Assembly (NCBI GenBank): GCA_902802355.1
Contig: CADCLU010000004.1
Location: 1 to 64,000 of the forward strand
DNA length: 64,000 nucleotides
Reading direction: 5' to 3'
Source: an uncultured Erysipelotrichaceae bacterium
GTDB taxonomy: Bacteria > Bacillota_I > Bacilli_A > RFN20 > CAG-826
Shown here in pieces: positions 25,823 through 35,610 of this stretch; positions within the stretch are counted from its first letter, which is position 1; every line of letters starts with the position of its first letter. The position numbers and the translations under genes were made by a program. Below the pieces are notes generated by a model that was not told where the DNA came from, searched no databases, and saw only the letters and a list, made by a program, of their open reading frames with translations.

Positions 25823-27174
25823 TTAGCGGTTCCTAATGCGTAGATCGCCCTGGCGTAGATGGCGATGTCTTTGATGAAGTCTTCGATGTAGATGTATTCG
25901 TCTGGCGAATGCATGTTGCCTGGGTGCTTTGGCCACTCTGCACCAAAAGCGACGGTGTTAGGCGCTTCTTTGGCATAGGTTCCTCCGCCGATGGCGAGAG
26001 GTTTGGCAAAGAGTTTGTGGGCGCCTTTCTTGTAGGCTTTCATGAGAGTGCTCACGAGAGTGGACTTCTTATCATAGATAAGCATCTTGCTTTCGCTCTT
26101 CTTGGTGAGCTCTAAGCCAGTAGCCTCGCCGAACTTGGCGATGAGCTCTTCTGGCTTTGCTTCCTCACCGAAGCGGAAGTCGATGGTGAAGTTAAGGTTC
26201 TTTCCGTCGTAGTTGACGATGCCATAGTTATAAGTGGCTTCGCCAAGCTCTTTGGACATGTTATATCCGCCGAAGGATTTGCCATGGCAGTCTTTCATGG
26301 CTTTGGCAGCTTTGGAAAGGACTTCGAGCTTGTAGAAATCTCCAAGGGCTTCGAAGCAAGAGACCATAGCGTTCTCACCGAGCTCTGGGGTGGAAGCGTG
26401 GGCTGTCTTACCAGAGAATCTGACCATTAATAATGCAGAATTGTCAGTGATTTCGCATTTGATGGCCTTCTCTTTGAGATATTTGACGAACTTTGGATCT
26501 GGTTTCAAGGTGACGAGCACGTAATCGCAGACGGCATTACGGACGACACCGCCGTTCATGGCAATGACCGGTCCTAATTCGCCTTCGTAGTGGGCGTCAT
26601 AGTACTGGATGCCCTTCTCAGCATAGATAAGAGGCCAATTGGCGTCTGGTGTGAAGCCGAATCTTGGGGCCTCTCCTTTGTATTCGTTGAAATAGTAGTC
26701 TAAGCAGGATGAGCCACGTTCCTCATCGCCACCACTGACGATCTTGACGCGGTAGCCTTTGAGCATTCCTTCGTCCTGAAGGAGCTTAACGGCATAAAGG
26801 GCGGCAAGAAGAGGTCCCTTGTCATCGCAAGCGCCTCTGCCATAGATGACGCCGTCTTTGATCTCGGCGCCGAAAGGCTTGAAGTTCCATTTTCCGCTCA
26901 CAGGGACGACATCGCTATGGCCGTAGATGCCAACAAGCGGTCCTTCCTCTCCGACGGTGATCTCGGTGCAATAGCCATCGATGACTTTGCTCTTCCAACC
27001 GAAGTTGGAACCCATCTTGGCGAAATACTCTAAGGCTTTCTTGACGCCTAAGCCATAAGGCGCACCCTCACCAATCGTGGTCTCGTCATAGACGCTGTTG
27101 ATGCGGATGAAGTTCTGAAGGGCTTTGACGGCCCCAAGTTCATAAGCTTTTGCTAATTTGTCGAAATTCGGCAT
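25819..27174 (-). CDS. pepV: Dipeptidase PepV (M20 family)
   Basis: It is a zinc dipeptidase that releases amino acids from dipeptides in the cytoplasm. The 451-residue protein shows the metal ligands in GHSDVVPVSGKW (His and the nearby Asp), GRGACDDKGPLLAA and GGDEERGS, plus the lid domain and the C-terminal His region (KHPGNMHSPDEY). The length matches the Lactobacillus and Bacillus enzymes. Its ATG overlaps the stop of the ECF gene by one base (TAATG), and trmB starts inside its stop. Confidence 0.94.
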   Translation of the reverse strand: MPNFDKLAKAYELGAVKALQNFIRINSVYDETTIGEGAPYGLGVKKALEYFAKMGSNFGWKSKVIDGYCTEITVGEEGPLVGIYGHSDVVPVSGKWNFKPFGAEIKDGVIYGRGACDDKGPLLAALYAVKLLQDEGMLKGYRVKIVSGGDEERGSSCLDYYFNEYKGEAPRFGFTPDANWPLIYAEKGIQYYDAHYEGELGPVIAMNGGVVRNAVCDYVLVTLKPDPKFVKYLKEKAIKCEITDNSALLMVRFSGKTAHASTPELGENAMVSCFEALGDFYKLEVLSKAAKAMKDCHGKSFGGYNMSKELGEATYNYGIVNYDGKNLNFTIDFRFGEEAKPEELIAKFGEATGLELTKKSESKMLIYDKKSTLVSTLMKAYKKGAHKLFAKPLAIGGGTYAKEAPNTVAFGAEWPKHPGNMHSPDEYIYIEDFIKDIAIYARAIYALGTAK

Positions 27175-27803
27175 TACTCTTTCTCTTCCTCTCTATCGCC
27201 GCTTCTGAATCTCTTTGCGACGAACATCGTTGCCTTGCCGACTACTGGGGTAATGATGCCGGCTAAGATTGCCTCTCCTAACATGCCAATCGAAATAATG
27301 ACAATTGCTCCTACGACCACTCCTTCCAAGATTTCACCAGAGCCAGCAAAGATTCCGATGGTAATCCCTGGGAAGAAAACGAAGAGCGATCCAAACACAA
27401 ACACCGTATGCATAACGGTAAAGGCGAAGGAGAGCAAACCCACAATAAGTGGGTTCCCGTATAGTTTAGAATTTTTGTGCAGCAAGTCAAAGAACAAACC
27501 GCTCAAATATCCGAATAGGGCTCTTGGAAGGACGCTGATCCATGGCCAGACGAATAAAGGATCAAGAGCGCCAGTAGGAGCGATGATGGCTTTGAGCATC
27601 GAGCAGACGCCCATGGCAACACCAAGGACAAGGCCTTTTCTCCAGCCAAACAGATAGGCTCCGAGAACGACCGGTAAGTGAAGAAGGGTGAAGCTGACAA
27701 CTGAATTGATGGCTATCATTCCAACCATTGGAACAAAGGTCATGACTGCGATGATACCGACGAAAATCGCGTCGATGGCGATATCTTTAACTGTAATTTT
27801 CAT
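27174..27803 (-). CDS. ECF transporter S component, probably pantothenate-specific
   Basis: The 209-residue membrane protein has about six hydrophobic segments and the S-component arrangement: an N-terminal MKITVKDIAIDAIFVGIIAVMTF, a FTLLHLPVVLGAYLFG loop-helix with conserved His/Pro, and PRALFGYLSG. S components bind a vitamin and use a shared EcfA/A'/T module, which is not in this window. The gene lies 5 bases after coaX, the pantothenate kinase, so pantothenate is the likely ligand. This assignment rests on context. Confidence 0.8.
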   Translation of the reverse strand: MKITVKDIAIDAIFVGIIAVMTFVPMVGMIAINSVVSFTLLHLPVVLGAYLFGWRKGLVLGVAMGVCSMLKAIIAPTGALDPLFVWPWISVLPRALFGYLSGLFFDLLHKNSKLYGNPLIVGLLSFAFTVMHTVFVFGSLFVFFPGITIGIFAGSGEILEGVVVGAIVIISIGMLGEAILAGIITPVVGKATMFVAKRFRSGDREEEKE

Positions 27804-27808
27804 TTTGA

Positions 27809-28573
27809 TTATTTCCTGTTCTTAAGATTGATTGCGTATAGTCCTTCCATGAGAAGGTCTTTGTCGTAGATGAACTCTGGGAGTTCGTCTTTCACGTATT
27901 CGGCATTGCCGCCCGTGAGGATTTTGGTGAGCTTATGGCCCACTGCTTTTTCATATGCTTCAGCGAAACCGCGGACCTGATAAATGGTGCCGTTGATGAT
28001 TCCGCTTGCCATACAATCCACAGTGTTTTTGCCGTAGATTTTTGCTTTTTTCGAGAGCGAAATCTCTGGCAAAGCCGCTGTCCCATTAGAGAGAGCGTCA
28101 AGCGAAAGCTTCATTCCAGGAGCGATCGCGAGGCCTGAATAAGCGCCATCCTCATCGATAAGAAGATATTTGCTCGCGGTGCCTAAGTCGGCAATGAATA
28201 GCGAGTTCCCATATCTCTCTTTGCCTCCCACCGCATCAGCGATGAGATCGGCGCCGACCTCGGATGGGTTATCGACGCGCATCATGAGCCCGTTCTTAAG
28301 TCCAGGGCCAATAACCTTAGTCTTCACGTTAAATAGTTTTTGGCTGAGGTTAGTAAGAATCGTCCCAATTGAAGGGACAACCGATGAAATGATTACTTCA
28401 TCGATTTCGCTTAGTTCGATTTCGAGGGATTTGAACATCAAAAGAAGGCGAGCACGGGTTTCGTCCTCGCTGCGTTTGGTGTCACTATCCATCAAATAGG
28501 AATTAAGCAGTTTGTCATCGGCGAAAAAGCCGAAGTCTGTCAGGGTGTTCCCGACGTCAATTGCAAGTAACAT
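27809..28573 (-). CDS. coaX: Type III pantothenate kinase
   Basis: It phosphorylates pantothenate, the first step of coenzyme A synthesis. It is of the ASKHA fold and unrelated to the CoaA type. The 254-residue protein has the phosphate loop AIDVGNTLTDFG, GADLIADAVGG with the catalytic aspartate, the ADLGTASK loop and GLAIAPG. GGAGAC precedes the ATG. The ECF S component follows within 5 bases, giving uptake and trapping of pantothenate in one operon. Confidence 0.95.
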   Translation of the reverse strand: MLLAIDVGNTLTDFGFFADDKLLNSYLMDSDTKRSEDETRARLLLMFKSLEIELSEIDEVIISSVVPSIGTILTNLSQKLFNVKTKVIGPGLKNGLMMRVDNPSEVGADLIADAVGGKERYGNSLFIADLGTASKYLLIDEDGAYSGLAIAPGMKLSLDALSNGTAALPEISLSKKAKIYGKNTVDCMASGIINGTIYQVRGFAEAYEKAVGHKLTKILTGGNAEYVKDELPEFIYDKDLLMEGLYAINLKNRK

Positions 28574-28647
28574 TTGGTCTGTCTCCGCTCCGCTCCAACC
28601 TTGTTGGTAGCGGGCAGCAACATTCTATAACAAGCGTCACCTCAATG

Positions 28648-28959
28648 TCACGGAAAATGGCGTATAGCTTTGATAAGTTTTGCTTTCTCTTTCTTTAGGG
28701 CACGGAGGTTGTTCTGAACTCTTTTTCTTTGTTCATAGTCCTCCACCGCTTTTTTGGCTTTAGGCGAACCGATAGGCCCAACATATTCAGAGACGATTTT
28801 GTCCCCTTCCCTTCTCTTTCGATAACAATAGACCTTCGATTTTAGGCGTTGTTCAAATAAGTAACCTTTGGGTAGGGATGCCAAAAGGGTCTCATATGAG
28901 GCGATGTTCCTCTGAATCCTTTCAAGTTCTTCCTTCAGAACATTTTCTAAAACCGACAT
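28648..28959 (-). CDS. Small charged protein of unknown function
   Basis: The 103-residue protein is basic and mostly helical: MSVLENVLKEELERIQRN, then LPKGYLFEQRLKSKVYCYRK with an aromatic pair, YVGPIGSPKAK and a long Lys/Arg-rich helix. The pattern recalls short Firmicute proteins often annotated DUF6788-like (a predicted coiled coil with an embedded beta hairpin), whose function is unknown. The start at 28959 has AAGGAAG upstream. An ATG at 29001 directly follows a TACAAT -10 box and is unlikely to be transcribed. It stands alone between coaX and leuS. Confidence 0.65.
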   Translation of the reverse strand: MSVLENVLKEELERIQRNIASYETLLASLPKGYLFEQRLKSKVYCYRKRREGDKIVSEYVGPIGSPKAKKAVEDYEQRKRVQNNLRALKKEKAKLIKAIRHFP

Positions 28960-29020
28960 TTTCTTCCTTCGAAAATATGCTACTTTCTGTCTACTTGACA
29001 TAATTGTAGTATATCCAAAC

Positions 29021-29062
29021 CAAAAAAGAAAACCCGTAGTTCGACTTGCGAATCCACGGGTT
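29021..29062 (-). terminator. Intrinsic terminator after leuS
   Basis: AACCCGT (29031-29037) pairs with ACGGGTT (29056-29062). On the minus strand a TTTTCTTTTTT run follows. Confidence 0.7.
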
Positions 29063-29067
29063 AGTTA

Positions 29068-31473
29068 TTAAGCAACGACGATGTTGAGGATTCTTCCTGG
29101 GACGTAGATGATCTTTTTGATCTCGTGTCCAGCTAAGAAGGATTGAACTTTCGCCGACTCATTGGCTTTAGCCATGACCTCATCCTGAGTGGCTTCTTTA
29201 GAAACCTCAATGACGTCACGCATCTTGCCGTTGACGGAGACGGCTAATTTGACGGTCGTGAGAGTGATGGCCTTCTCATCGTAGGTCGGCCATTTCTCAT
29301 AGGCGATCGACTCCTTGTGGCCAAGGAGAGACCACATCTCCTCACCGGCGAATGGGCAAACGCAGGAGAAGAGTTTGACGAAGCCTTCTAAGTAGGATTT
29401 GTAGAGGCTTTTCGCTTTATAGCAGTCATTGACGAAGACCATCATCTGGCTGATCGCGGTATTGAAATCGAGATTCTCGAAGTCGGTGCTCACCTTCTTC
29501 ACGAGGAAGTTATATGAGTAATCGAGCTCATGGGAGTTCTCTTCCGAGATCATCTTGGTGTATGGTTCTTCGCTTACGAGACGGAAGGCCCTTTCGATGA
29601 AACGGGTCGCGCCGTTAAGGGATTCGGTTGACCATGGCTTCATCTCATTAAGAGGTCCGGCGAACATCTCGAAGAGACGTAAGGAATCAGCACCGTTGCT
29701 ATTAACGATATCGTCAGGGTTGACGACGTTGCCACGGGACTTGGACATCTTCTCGCCGTTGGCGCCAAGGATCATACCCTGGTGATAGAGTTTCTGGAAT
29801 GGCTCTTTGCATTTGACGATGCCAATGTCATAGAGGAACTTATGCCAGAAACGGGCATAGAGAAGATGGAGGACGGCGTGCTCTTGTCCACCGACATAGA
29901 TGTCGACTGGGAGCCAGTGCTCAATGAGCTCTGGATCGGCCATCGCCTTATCGTTCTGTGGATCGATATAGCGGATGTAGTACCATGAGGAACCCGCCCA
30001 CTGTGGCATGGTGTTGGTCTCACGGAGATATTCTTTGCCATCGATGGTTGGCTTTAACCAAGCGTCTGGGGCTTTCGAAAGAGGAGGTTTGCCATCTTTG
30101 GTTGGCTGATAGTCATCAAGCTCAGGAAGGACGAGAGGAAGCTGATCCTCTGGGATTGGGAATTCCTTGCCATCCTTGTCCTGCATCATTGGGATCGGTT
30201 CGCCCCAATAACGCTGTCTGGAGAAAATCCAGTCACGAAGTTTGTAATTGACGACTTCTTTGCCCGCGCCAAGCTCAACGAGCTTCTTGGTGATGGCGGC
30301 TTTCGCTTCGGCGATCATCATGCCATTAGCGAACTCACTATTCATATGTGGGGCATCATCAACCATAGCCTCTTTGGAGATATCTCCTTCAAGGACCTGG
30401 ATGATTGGGAGGTTGTGTTTCTTTGCGAAAGCGTAGTCTCTCGTATCATGGGCAGGAACGGCCATGACGGCACCGGTTCCATAGGAACCAAGGACGTAAT
30501 CGGCGACATAGATCGGGATGGATTTGCCATTTATTGGGTTGATGGCGGTCGCACCAAGATAAACACCGGTCTTCTCTTTCTCAAGAGAGGTTCTCATGAG
30601 GTCGCTCTTCTTAGCGGCATCATTAACGTATTTCTCCACCGCTTCTTTTTGCTCAGGGCTCACAAGCTCTTTGACGAGAGGGTGCTCTGGGGCAAGGCAG
30701 CAATAGGTGCAGCCGAAGAGGGTGTCGACACGGGTAGTGAAGACATCGAAGTAAGTATCTTTGCCTTCGATATTGAAACGGATCTGAACGCCGGTTGAGC
30801 GGCCGATCCAGTTGCGTTGCATCTCAAGGGTGCTCTTTGGCCAATCTAAGCCTTCGAGGTCTTTCTCAAGGCGATCGGCATAAGCGGTGATCTTGAGGAT
30901 CCATTGGCGCATTGGCATACGGATGACTGGGAAGCCACCGCGCTCAGACTTGCCATCGATGACCTCTTCGTTGGCGAGGACGGTGCCAAGCTCCGGGCAA
31001 TAGTTGACTGGGATGTCATCGACATAGGCCAAGTCGTGTTTGTACATCTGGAGGAAGATCCACTGGGTCCACTTGTAGAAAGATGGGTCGATGGTGGCGA
31101 TTTCCTTGCTCCAGTCATAGGAAAGACCTAAGGTCTTGATCTGCTCTTTGAAATGGGCGATGTTCTTGCGGGTGAATCCCTCTGGGTGCTCGTTGTTCTT
31201 GATGGCGAATTGCTCAGCAGGAAGTCCGAAAGCGTCCCAACCCATCGGGTGAAGGACGTTAAAGCCCTGCATCCTCTTCATTCTGCAAAGGATGTCGGTG
31301 GCGGTATAACCCTCTGGATGTCCGACGTGAAGTCCTTGTCCGGATGGATAAGGGAACATGTCGAGGGCGTAGTATTTTGGTTTTGAGAAATCATGGACGT
31401 CACATTTGAAGGTTTCGTGCTCGTCCCAGTATCTGGCCCATTTCTTCTCAATGGAGCCATGGTCGTATGACAT
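29068..31473 (-). CDS. leuS: Leucyl-tRNA synthetase
   Basis: It charges tRNA-Leu. The 801-residue class I enzyme has the HIGH-region [16 protein letters not shown], the CP1 editing domain (about residues 220-410, with the [12 protein letters not shown]-type motif), the KMSKS loop [10 protein letters not shown] and the anticodon-binding C-terminus. The start at 31473 is chosen because GGGAGGA lies 7 bases upstream. It is downstream of glgA with a 14-base gap and appears to belong to the glycogen transcript. No T-box is visible. Confidence 0.96.
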   Translation of the reverse strand: MSYDHGSIEKKWARYWDEHETFKCDVHDFSKPKYYALDMFPYPSGQGLHVGHPEGYTATDILCRMKRMQGFNVLHPMGWDAFGLPAEQFAIKNNEHPEGFTRKNIAHFKEQIKTLGLSYDWSKEIATIDPSFYKWTQWIFLQMYKHDLAYVDDIPVNYCPELGTVLANEEVIDGKSERGGFPVIRMPMRQWILKITAYADRLEKDLEGLDWPKSTLEMQRNWIGRSTGVQIRFNIEGKDTYFDVFTTRVDTLFGCTYCCLAPEHPLVKELVSPEQKEAVEKYVNDAAKKSDLMRTSLEKEKTGVYLGATAINPINGKSIPIYVADYVLGSYGTGAVMAVPAHDTRDYAFAKKHNLPIIQVLEGDISKEAMVDDAPHMNSEFANGMMIAEAKAAITKKLVELGAGKEVVNYKLRDWIFSRQRYWGEPIPMMQDKDGKEFPIPEDQLPLVLPELDDYQPTKDGKPPLSKAPDAWLKPTIDGKEYLRETNTMPQWAGSSWYYIRYIDPQNDKAMADPELIEHWLPVDIYVGGQEHAVLHLLYARFWHKFLYDIGIVKCKEPFQKLYHQGMILGANGEKMSKSRGNVVNPDDIVNSNGADSLRLFEMFAGPLNEMKPWSTESLNGATRFIERAFRLVSEEPYTKMISEENSHELDYSYNFLVKKVSTDFENLDFNTAISQMMVFVNDCYKAKSLYKSYLEGFVKLFSCVCPFAGEEMWSLLGHKESIAYEKWPTYDEKAITLTTVKLAVSVNGKMRDVIEVSKEATQDEVMAKANESAKVQSFLAGHEIKKIIYVPGRILNIVVA

Positions 31474-31487
31474 AAGTAGTCCTCCCA

Positions 31488-32918
31488 CTATGAAGCGAGA
31501 GAATGGTAGATCTTGAGGTACTCGTTAGCGGAATTCTTCCAGCTGTGGTCGCACTTCATCGCATTCTTCACGCAAGTCCAGAAAGCTTTCTTGTCTTCGA
31601 AGAGCTCTCTAGATAGACCCACGGCATAGCCGAGGCCTGAATCATTATAATCATTGAAACCGATTCCGTCAGCCACTTTCAGGTTGTCTTTGTTGTAACC
31701 AACAACCGTATCGGCAAGACCGCCGGTATAACGGACGATCGGAAGGGTGCCATAGCGCTTGGCGATCATCTGCGAGATTCCGCATGGCTCGAAGAGGCTT
31801 GGCATGAGGAAATAGTCGCATCCGGCATAGATCTTGTGGGCGATCGCATCGTTGTAGCCGATGTAGATGCCGCAGGTATCCGGGAAGTCGCGCCTAAGGG
31901 CTTCGCACTTCTGCTCAAGCTCGTATTCACCTGAGCCAAGAATGAGAAGGGAGGCTCCTCTAGCAAGGGCTTCTCTCATGTTGTTGATCATGATATCGAT
32001 GCCTTTTTGCCAAGAGAGGCGAGAGACGATGCCATAGACTGGCCCGCCCCTATTCGTGATATGGAAGAAATCGAGGAGATCTTTCTGGTTGGCTTTCTTG
32101 CCTTCTTTCACGGTTTCAACGTCAAAATTCCTTGCAATTCCTTTGTCTTTTGAAGGATCCCACTCCTCTACATCGATGCCATTAGCGATGCCAGTGAAGT
32201 CATAGCGTCTAAGCTCAAGGTCTCTATCTAAGCCCTGGCCGTGCTCGAAAGTGAGAAGCTCATTTCTATGGGTTGGGGAAACGGTTGTGATCTTGTCGGC
32301 GAAGACGATGCCGGCTTTGAGGGTACTTACTAGTCCATCAAGACGAACCTTGCCAGTGTCATAAAGCTCGTCTCGGAGATTAAAGAAATCGTTAAGGAAG
32401 AAACGGTCAAGGAAACCCTTGAAAGCTGGGTTATGAATGGTGAGAACGCTCTTCATTCCTTTGTAGAATGGGTCGGCTGGCCTTTCCTCTTTGAGGAGGC
32501 AAGGGACCATGGCGGTTTGCCAATCGTGGACATGGACGATGTCCGCTTTAAACTTAAGGTGCTTGAGAGCGGCTTTGGCGGCTAAAGCGAAATAGGCGAA
32601 TCTCTCACCGTCATCGTCATAGCCATAAAGGTGGTCGCGGTAGAAATAGGCGTCGTTCTCTACAAAGTAGAATTTCACGCCGTCCACTGCCGTTTCGTAT
32701 AAAGTGGTGTCCTGTTGTCTCCAAGACATCTTGACGACATAAGAACCCTTCTTCGTGACCTTGATGTTTTTTCTTTTGATCACGCCATGATAAGGGAGAA
32801 GGACGATGACCTCGTTGCCTTCTTTGACGAGTTCTTTGCTTAGAGCAAAGACAACATCAGCTAAGCCACCGGATTTACAAAAGGGGTTGCTTTCGCTGGC
32901 CAGCATTGCGATTCTCAT
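31488..32918 (-). CDS. glgA: Glycogen synthase (ADP-glucose type)
   Basis: It extends alpha-1,4-glucan chains from ADP-glucose. The 476-residue GT5 enzyme has the ADP-glucose site KSGGLADV near the N-terminus, [19 protein letters not shown], the GT-B C-terminal domain VSRLSWQKG and the catalytic [14 protein letters not shown]. Its ATG overlaps the glgD stop by 4 bases, with AAGGAG before it. It follows glgC and glgD, which supply the substrate. Confidence 0.96.
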   Translation of the reverse strand: MRIAMLASESNPFCKSGGLADVVFALSKELVKEGNEVIVLLPYHGVIKRKNIKVTKKGSYVVKMSWRQQDTTLYETAVDGVKFYFVENDAYFYRDHLYGYDDDGERFAYFALAAKAALKHLKFKADIVHVHDWQTAMVPCLLKEERPADPFYKGMKSVLTIHNPAFKGFLDRFFLNDFFNLRDELYDTGKVRLDGLVSTLKAGIVFADKITTVSPTHRNELLTFEHGQGLDRDLELRRYDFTGIANGIDVEEWDPSKDKGIARNFDVETVKEGKKANQKDLLDFFHITNRGGPVYGIVSRLSWQKGIDIMINNMREALARGASLLILGSGEYELEQKCEALRRDFPDTCGIYIGYNDAIAHKIYAGCDYFLMPSLFEPCGISQMIAKRYGTLPIVRYTGGLADTVVGYNKDNLKVADGIGFNDYNDSGLGYAVGLSRELFEDKKAFWTCVKNAMKCDHSWKNSANEYLKIYHSLAS

Positions 32919-34039
32919 ACTTTCGCTCCTTGTTTGACGTAGATGACGTCCTCTTTGTCGCCTTGGATCTTATGGCGAGGCGCAACGGCGCTGTACTTAT
33001 CGATGACGACGTCGCTAAGAGCGCTGCCCTCGTTGATGATGCAGTTGCTAAGGACGATGGAACGGGTGACCTTGGCGCCTTTCTTGACCTTGACGCCACG
33101 GCAGATGATGGAATCCTTGACGGTTCCTTCGATGACGCAGCCATTGGAGATGAAGCTATTGGTGACCTCGCTTTCGGTGCCATAGATGGCTGGAGGGGTA
33201 TCGTGCGTACGGGTGTAGATAGGCCAGTCTCTGTTGAAGAGGGTTTCATATGGCTTTCTGTTAAGAAGCTCGAAAGAGTACTCGACGTAATGGGCAAGGC
33301 TGTCGAATCTTCTGGCATAGCCATTGAATGGCACACAATGGATCTTGGTTGGGATGAAATCGTTGGTGGCAATACCTTTGAGGTATTCGGCAATGCCCCA
33401 AGAGGAATCGACGCGGTTGCTGTGGTCGATCATCTCGACTAAGGTCTTGCGGTTGATGATCCAGATCTGGAGGGAGACTTTGGCTTTCTTGACATCGCCT
33501 TTGTTTTTATGGACGTCTTTGAGGTAGCCATTCTCATCGATATCGAGGACATCGGCACCGATGAACTCTTTGTTGGCGTCATCGATCTCTTTGTAGACGA
33601 TGGTGATTTCCTCCATCCTCTTCTGATGCTCTTCGATGAATGGGCGGAGGTCGATGGAAGCAACGATCTCAGGGGCTTCGAAAACAAGTAAGTTCGCATT
33701 GGATTCATAGAGGACCCAATCGTTCTCTTTGATGTTATTGATGTCAGTGTTGTAGGCAGGGTTGAGGATACCTTTCTCGTTATAGAAGATGGTGTCTCTT
33801 CCGGTCTTGGTGTTATTGACCCAGGACATCATGTTTCCCATGTGTTTAAGCAGGGAACGCTGGTGATTTTTGACTAAAACGTTGACGTTTTGGATGCCGG
33901 AATTGGTGAAATTCGACATCGCGAAATCCATGAAAGCGTACCTGCCTAAGAAGGAGGTTGAGGCTAATGGACGGTTGGAGGTGAGCTCGCCAAGCTCTGG
34001 GGAGTTATGGCAATTGAGAAGGGCAATAATCTTGTTCAT
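32915..34039 (-). CDS. glgD: Glucose-1-phosphate adenylyltransferase, regulatory subunit GlgD
   Basis: GlgD is the non-catalytic or weakly catalytic partner of GlgC in Bacillota and modulates its activity. The 374-residue protein keeps the nucleotidyltransferase fold and the C-terminal left-handed beta-helix (from about residue 275: SEVTNSFISNGCVIEGTVKDS). The N-terminal pyrophosphorylase signature GG-x-GTRL is replaced by LNCHNSPELGELT, as is typical for GlgD. It lies directly after glgC (1-base gap) and overlaps glgA. Confidence 0.93.
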   Translation of the reverse strand: MNKIIALLNCHNSPELGELTSNRPLASTSFLGRYAFMDFAMSNFTNSGIQNVNVLVKNHQRSLLKHMGNMMSWVNNTKTGRDTIFYNEKGILNPAYNTDINNIKENDWVLYESNANLLVFEAPEIVASIDLRPFIEEHQKRMEEITIVYKEIDDANKEFIGADVLDIDENGYLKDVHKNKGDVKKAKVSLQIWIINRKTLVEMIDHSNRVDSSWGIAEYLKGIATNDFIPTKIHCVPFNGYARRFDSLAHYVEYSFELLNRKPYETLFNRDWPIYTRTHDTPPAIYGTESEVTNSFISNGCVIEGTVKDSIICRGVKVKKGAKVTRSIVLSNCIINEGSALSDVVIDKYSAVAPRHKIQGDKEDVIYVKQGAKV

Positions 34040-34040
34040 C

Positions 34041-35177
34041 TTATCTACCTGCCTTTTCGTTAACGATCAAAGCGATGCCGTCTTTCTCGACATTCACTTT
34101 CTCACCTTTTTCGATGAGGGTATTCGGACCGATGATGGCATCGGTTACTTCTGCGTTGCAGTCAATGAAGGCGCCGTTCATGACGACGGAGTTTGTGACC
34201 TTCGCGCCTTCTTCGATGATGACGTCACCCGAGATGACGCTATGGTTGACCTCGCCAAGGATGATGGAACCCTGGTTGATGAGGGAATCTTTGACTTTGG
34301 CGGTCTTGCCGATGAATTGCGGGGTGCCATGGATGTCTTCGCTAAGAATTTTATTCTTACCTTGGACGGTATAGATATTGATATCTGGGTCTCCGGAAAG
34401 GAGAAGGTCCATGTTCGCCTGATGGAGGGAGGCGATGGTTCCGACGTCTTTCCAGTATCCGCTATAGGTATAGGCGACGAGTTTCCTCTTATCCTTGAGC
34501 ATCGTTGGGATGATGTTCTTGCCGAAGTCGTGGTCGCTGTCTTCTAACTTATGATCTTTGATCAAATAATCGCGGAGGGTGCTATAGGTGAAGATATAGA
34601 TACCCATCGAAGCGAGGTTGCTGATAGGTTTCTTCGGTTTCTCGACGAACTGGACGATGTTGTCCTTCTCGTCAGTGACGAGGATGCCAAAGCGGGAAGC
34701 CTCTTCCATTGGGACTGGGTAGACGCTGATGGTGCAGTCGGCGCCGTTCTCAATGTGCTTCTGAAGCATCTCGTTATAGGTGCAGCTGTAAATATGGTCG
34801 CCTGAAAGGATGAGGACGTACTTTGGATTGACTCTTTCAAGCCAGTCGAGGTTCTCGTAAATGGCGTCTGCGGTGCCAGCGTACCAGCTTGATCCTTCCT
34901 CGGTCTGCTTTGGGGTGAGGACTGATGTGACGCTTCTGACGCCGTTAAGGCCCCACTTCTCGCCGTTGCCGACGTAAGTGTTGAGTTCGCTCGACTCGTA
35001 CTGGGTGAGTACGCTCACGGCATTGATACCGCTATGGGCGCAATTTGAAAGCGGAAAGTCGATGATTCTGTATTTTCCGCCGTAGCTGACAGCAGGTTTC
35101 GCCACCTTCTTGGTCAACGCCTGAAGACGGGTGCCTTTTCCGCCAGCGAGAATCATCGCAGCTAATGTGGTGCTCAT
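34041..35177 (-). CDS. glgC: Glucose-1-phosphate adenylyltransferase, catalytic subunit GlgC
   Basis: It makes ADP-glucose from glucose 1-phosphate and ATP, the first committed step of glycogen synthesis. The 378-residue protein has the signature AMILAGGKGTRLQALT, KPAVSYGGKYRIIDF, WYAGTADAIYEN and LSGDHIY, and a C-terminal beta-helix. GGAGGG before the ATG at 35177 fixes the start; an upstream in-frame ATG lacks a site. It is the first gene of glgC-glgD-glgA-leuS. A branching enzyme and phosphorylase are not in the window. An AT-rich inverted repeat, AATATAT/ATATATT (35209-35226), lies in its promoter region. Confidence 0.95.
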   Translation of the reverse strand: MSTTLAAMILAGGKGTRLQALTKKVAKPAVSYGGKYRIIDFPLSNCAHSGINAVSVLTQYESSELNTYVGNGEKWGLNGVRSVTSVLTPKQTEEGSSWYAGTADAIYENLDWLERVNPKYVLILSGDHIYSCTYNEMLQKHIENGADCTISVYPVPMEEASRFGILVTDEKDNIVQFVEKPKKPISNLASMGIYIFTYSTLRDYLIKDHKLEDSDHDFGKNIIPTMLKDKRKLVAYTYSGYWKDVGTIASLHQANMDLLLSGDPDINIYTVQGKNKILSEDIHGTPQFIGKTAKVKDSLINQGSIILGEVNHSVISGDVIIEEGAKVTNSVVMNGAFIDCNAEVTDAIIGPNTLIEKGEKVNVEKDGIALIVNEKAGR

Positions 35178-35278
35178 ATGTTCCCTCCGAACAATGTTTG
35201 TTGTTAGGAATATATTAACATATATTGACCGCTTCATGAGGGGCAAATGCGATAAAAATTCTCAAACTGAGAAAAAGT

Positions 35279-35307
35279 TTGCCATACGTTAGTATAGGTG
35301 GTATATT
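35279..35307 (+). promoter_or_regulatory. rpmB promoter
   Basis: TTGCCA (35279-35284), a 17-base spacer and TATATT (35302-35307) precede rpmB by 35 bases. Confidence 0.65.
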
Positions 35308-35342
35308 TTAATCCGCGATTTCTCGCAGCAGAGGTGAAAACT

Positions 35343-35552
35343 ATGTCAAGAAAATGCCCAATTACCGGTAAAGGCCCAATGAGCGGCAACAACAGATCCC
35401 ATTCCGTCAGAGCGACCCGTCGTCGTTGGAATGTCAATATCCAGACCTACAAAGTCAACATCAATGGCAAGATGGTCGAGGTTAAGATGTCCGCTCGCGC
35501 TTATCGCACTCTCAACAAGTCGATCAAGGCCAAAGAAGAAAAGGCTGAATAG
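35343..35552 (+). CDS. rpmB: 50S ribosomal protein L28
   Basis: The 69-residue basic protein begins MSRKCPITGKGPMSGNNRSHS and contains the conserved RRRWNVNIQ. Only a single cysteine of the zinc-binding set is present, so it is a C-minus form. AGAGGTGA precedes the ATG. It converges with the rpe-side genes, the same position it has next to rpe-thiN in Bacillus. Confidence 0.96.
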   Translation: MSRKCPITGKGPMSGNNRSHSVRATRRRWNVNIQTYKVNINGKMVEVKMSARAYRTLNKSIKAKEEKAE

Positions 35553-35574
35553 TTTTTACCGATTATTGATTATC

Positions 35575-35604
35575 AAAAAGGCCCTGCAAAACGGGCCTTT
35601 TTTT
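35575..35604 (+). terminator. Intrinsic terminator after rpmB
   Basis: AAGGCCC pairs with GGGCCTT around TGCAAAAC, followed by a run of T. It probably also serves the converging 35611 gene. Confidence 0.8.
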
Positions 35605-35610
35605 GTTGTT

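Noticed and set aside
30346-30798. 150-codon frame opposite leuS
   Set aside because: It is antisense to the conserved editing domain of LeuS and has no ribosome binding site, so it is a shadow frame.
33870-34547. Long open frame (225 codons) opposite glgC
   Set aside because: It is the antisense shadow of a clearly coding glgC sequence, runs through its conserved motifs, and has no ribosome binding site.
35209-35226. AATATAT-TAAC-ATATATT inverted repeat upstream of glgC as an operator
   Set aside because: In such an AT-rich promoter stretch a repeat of this kind can arise by chance; without a second copy it is not reported as a site.
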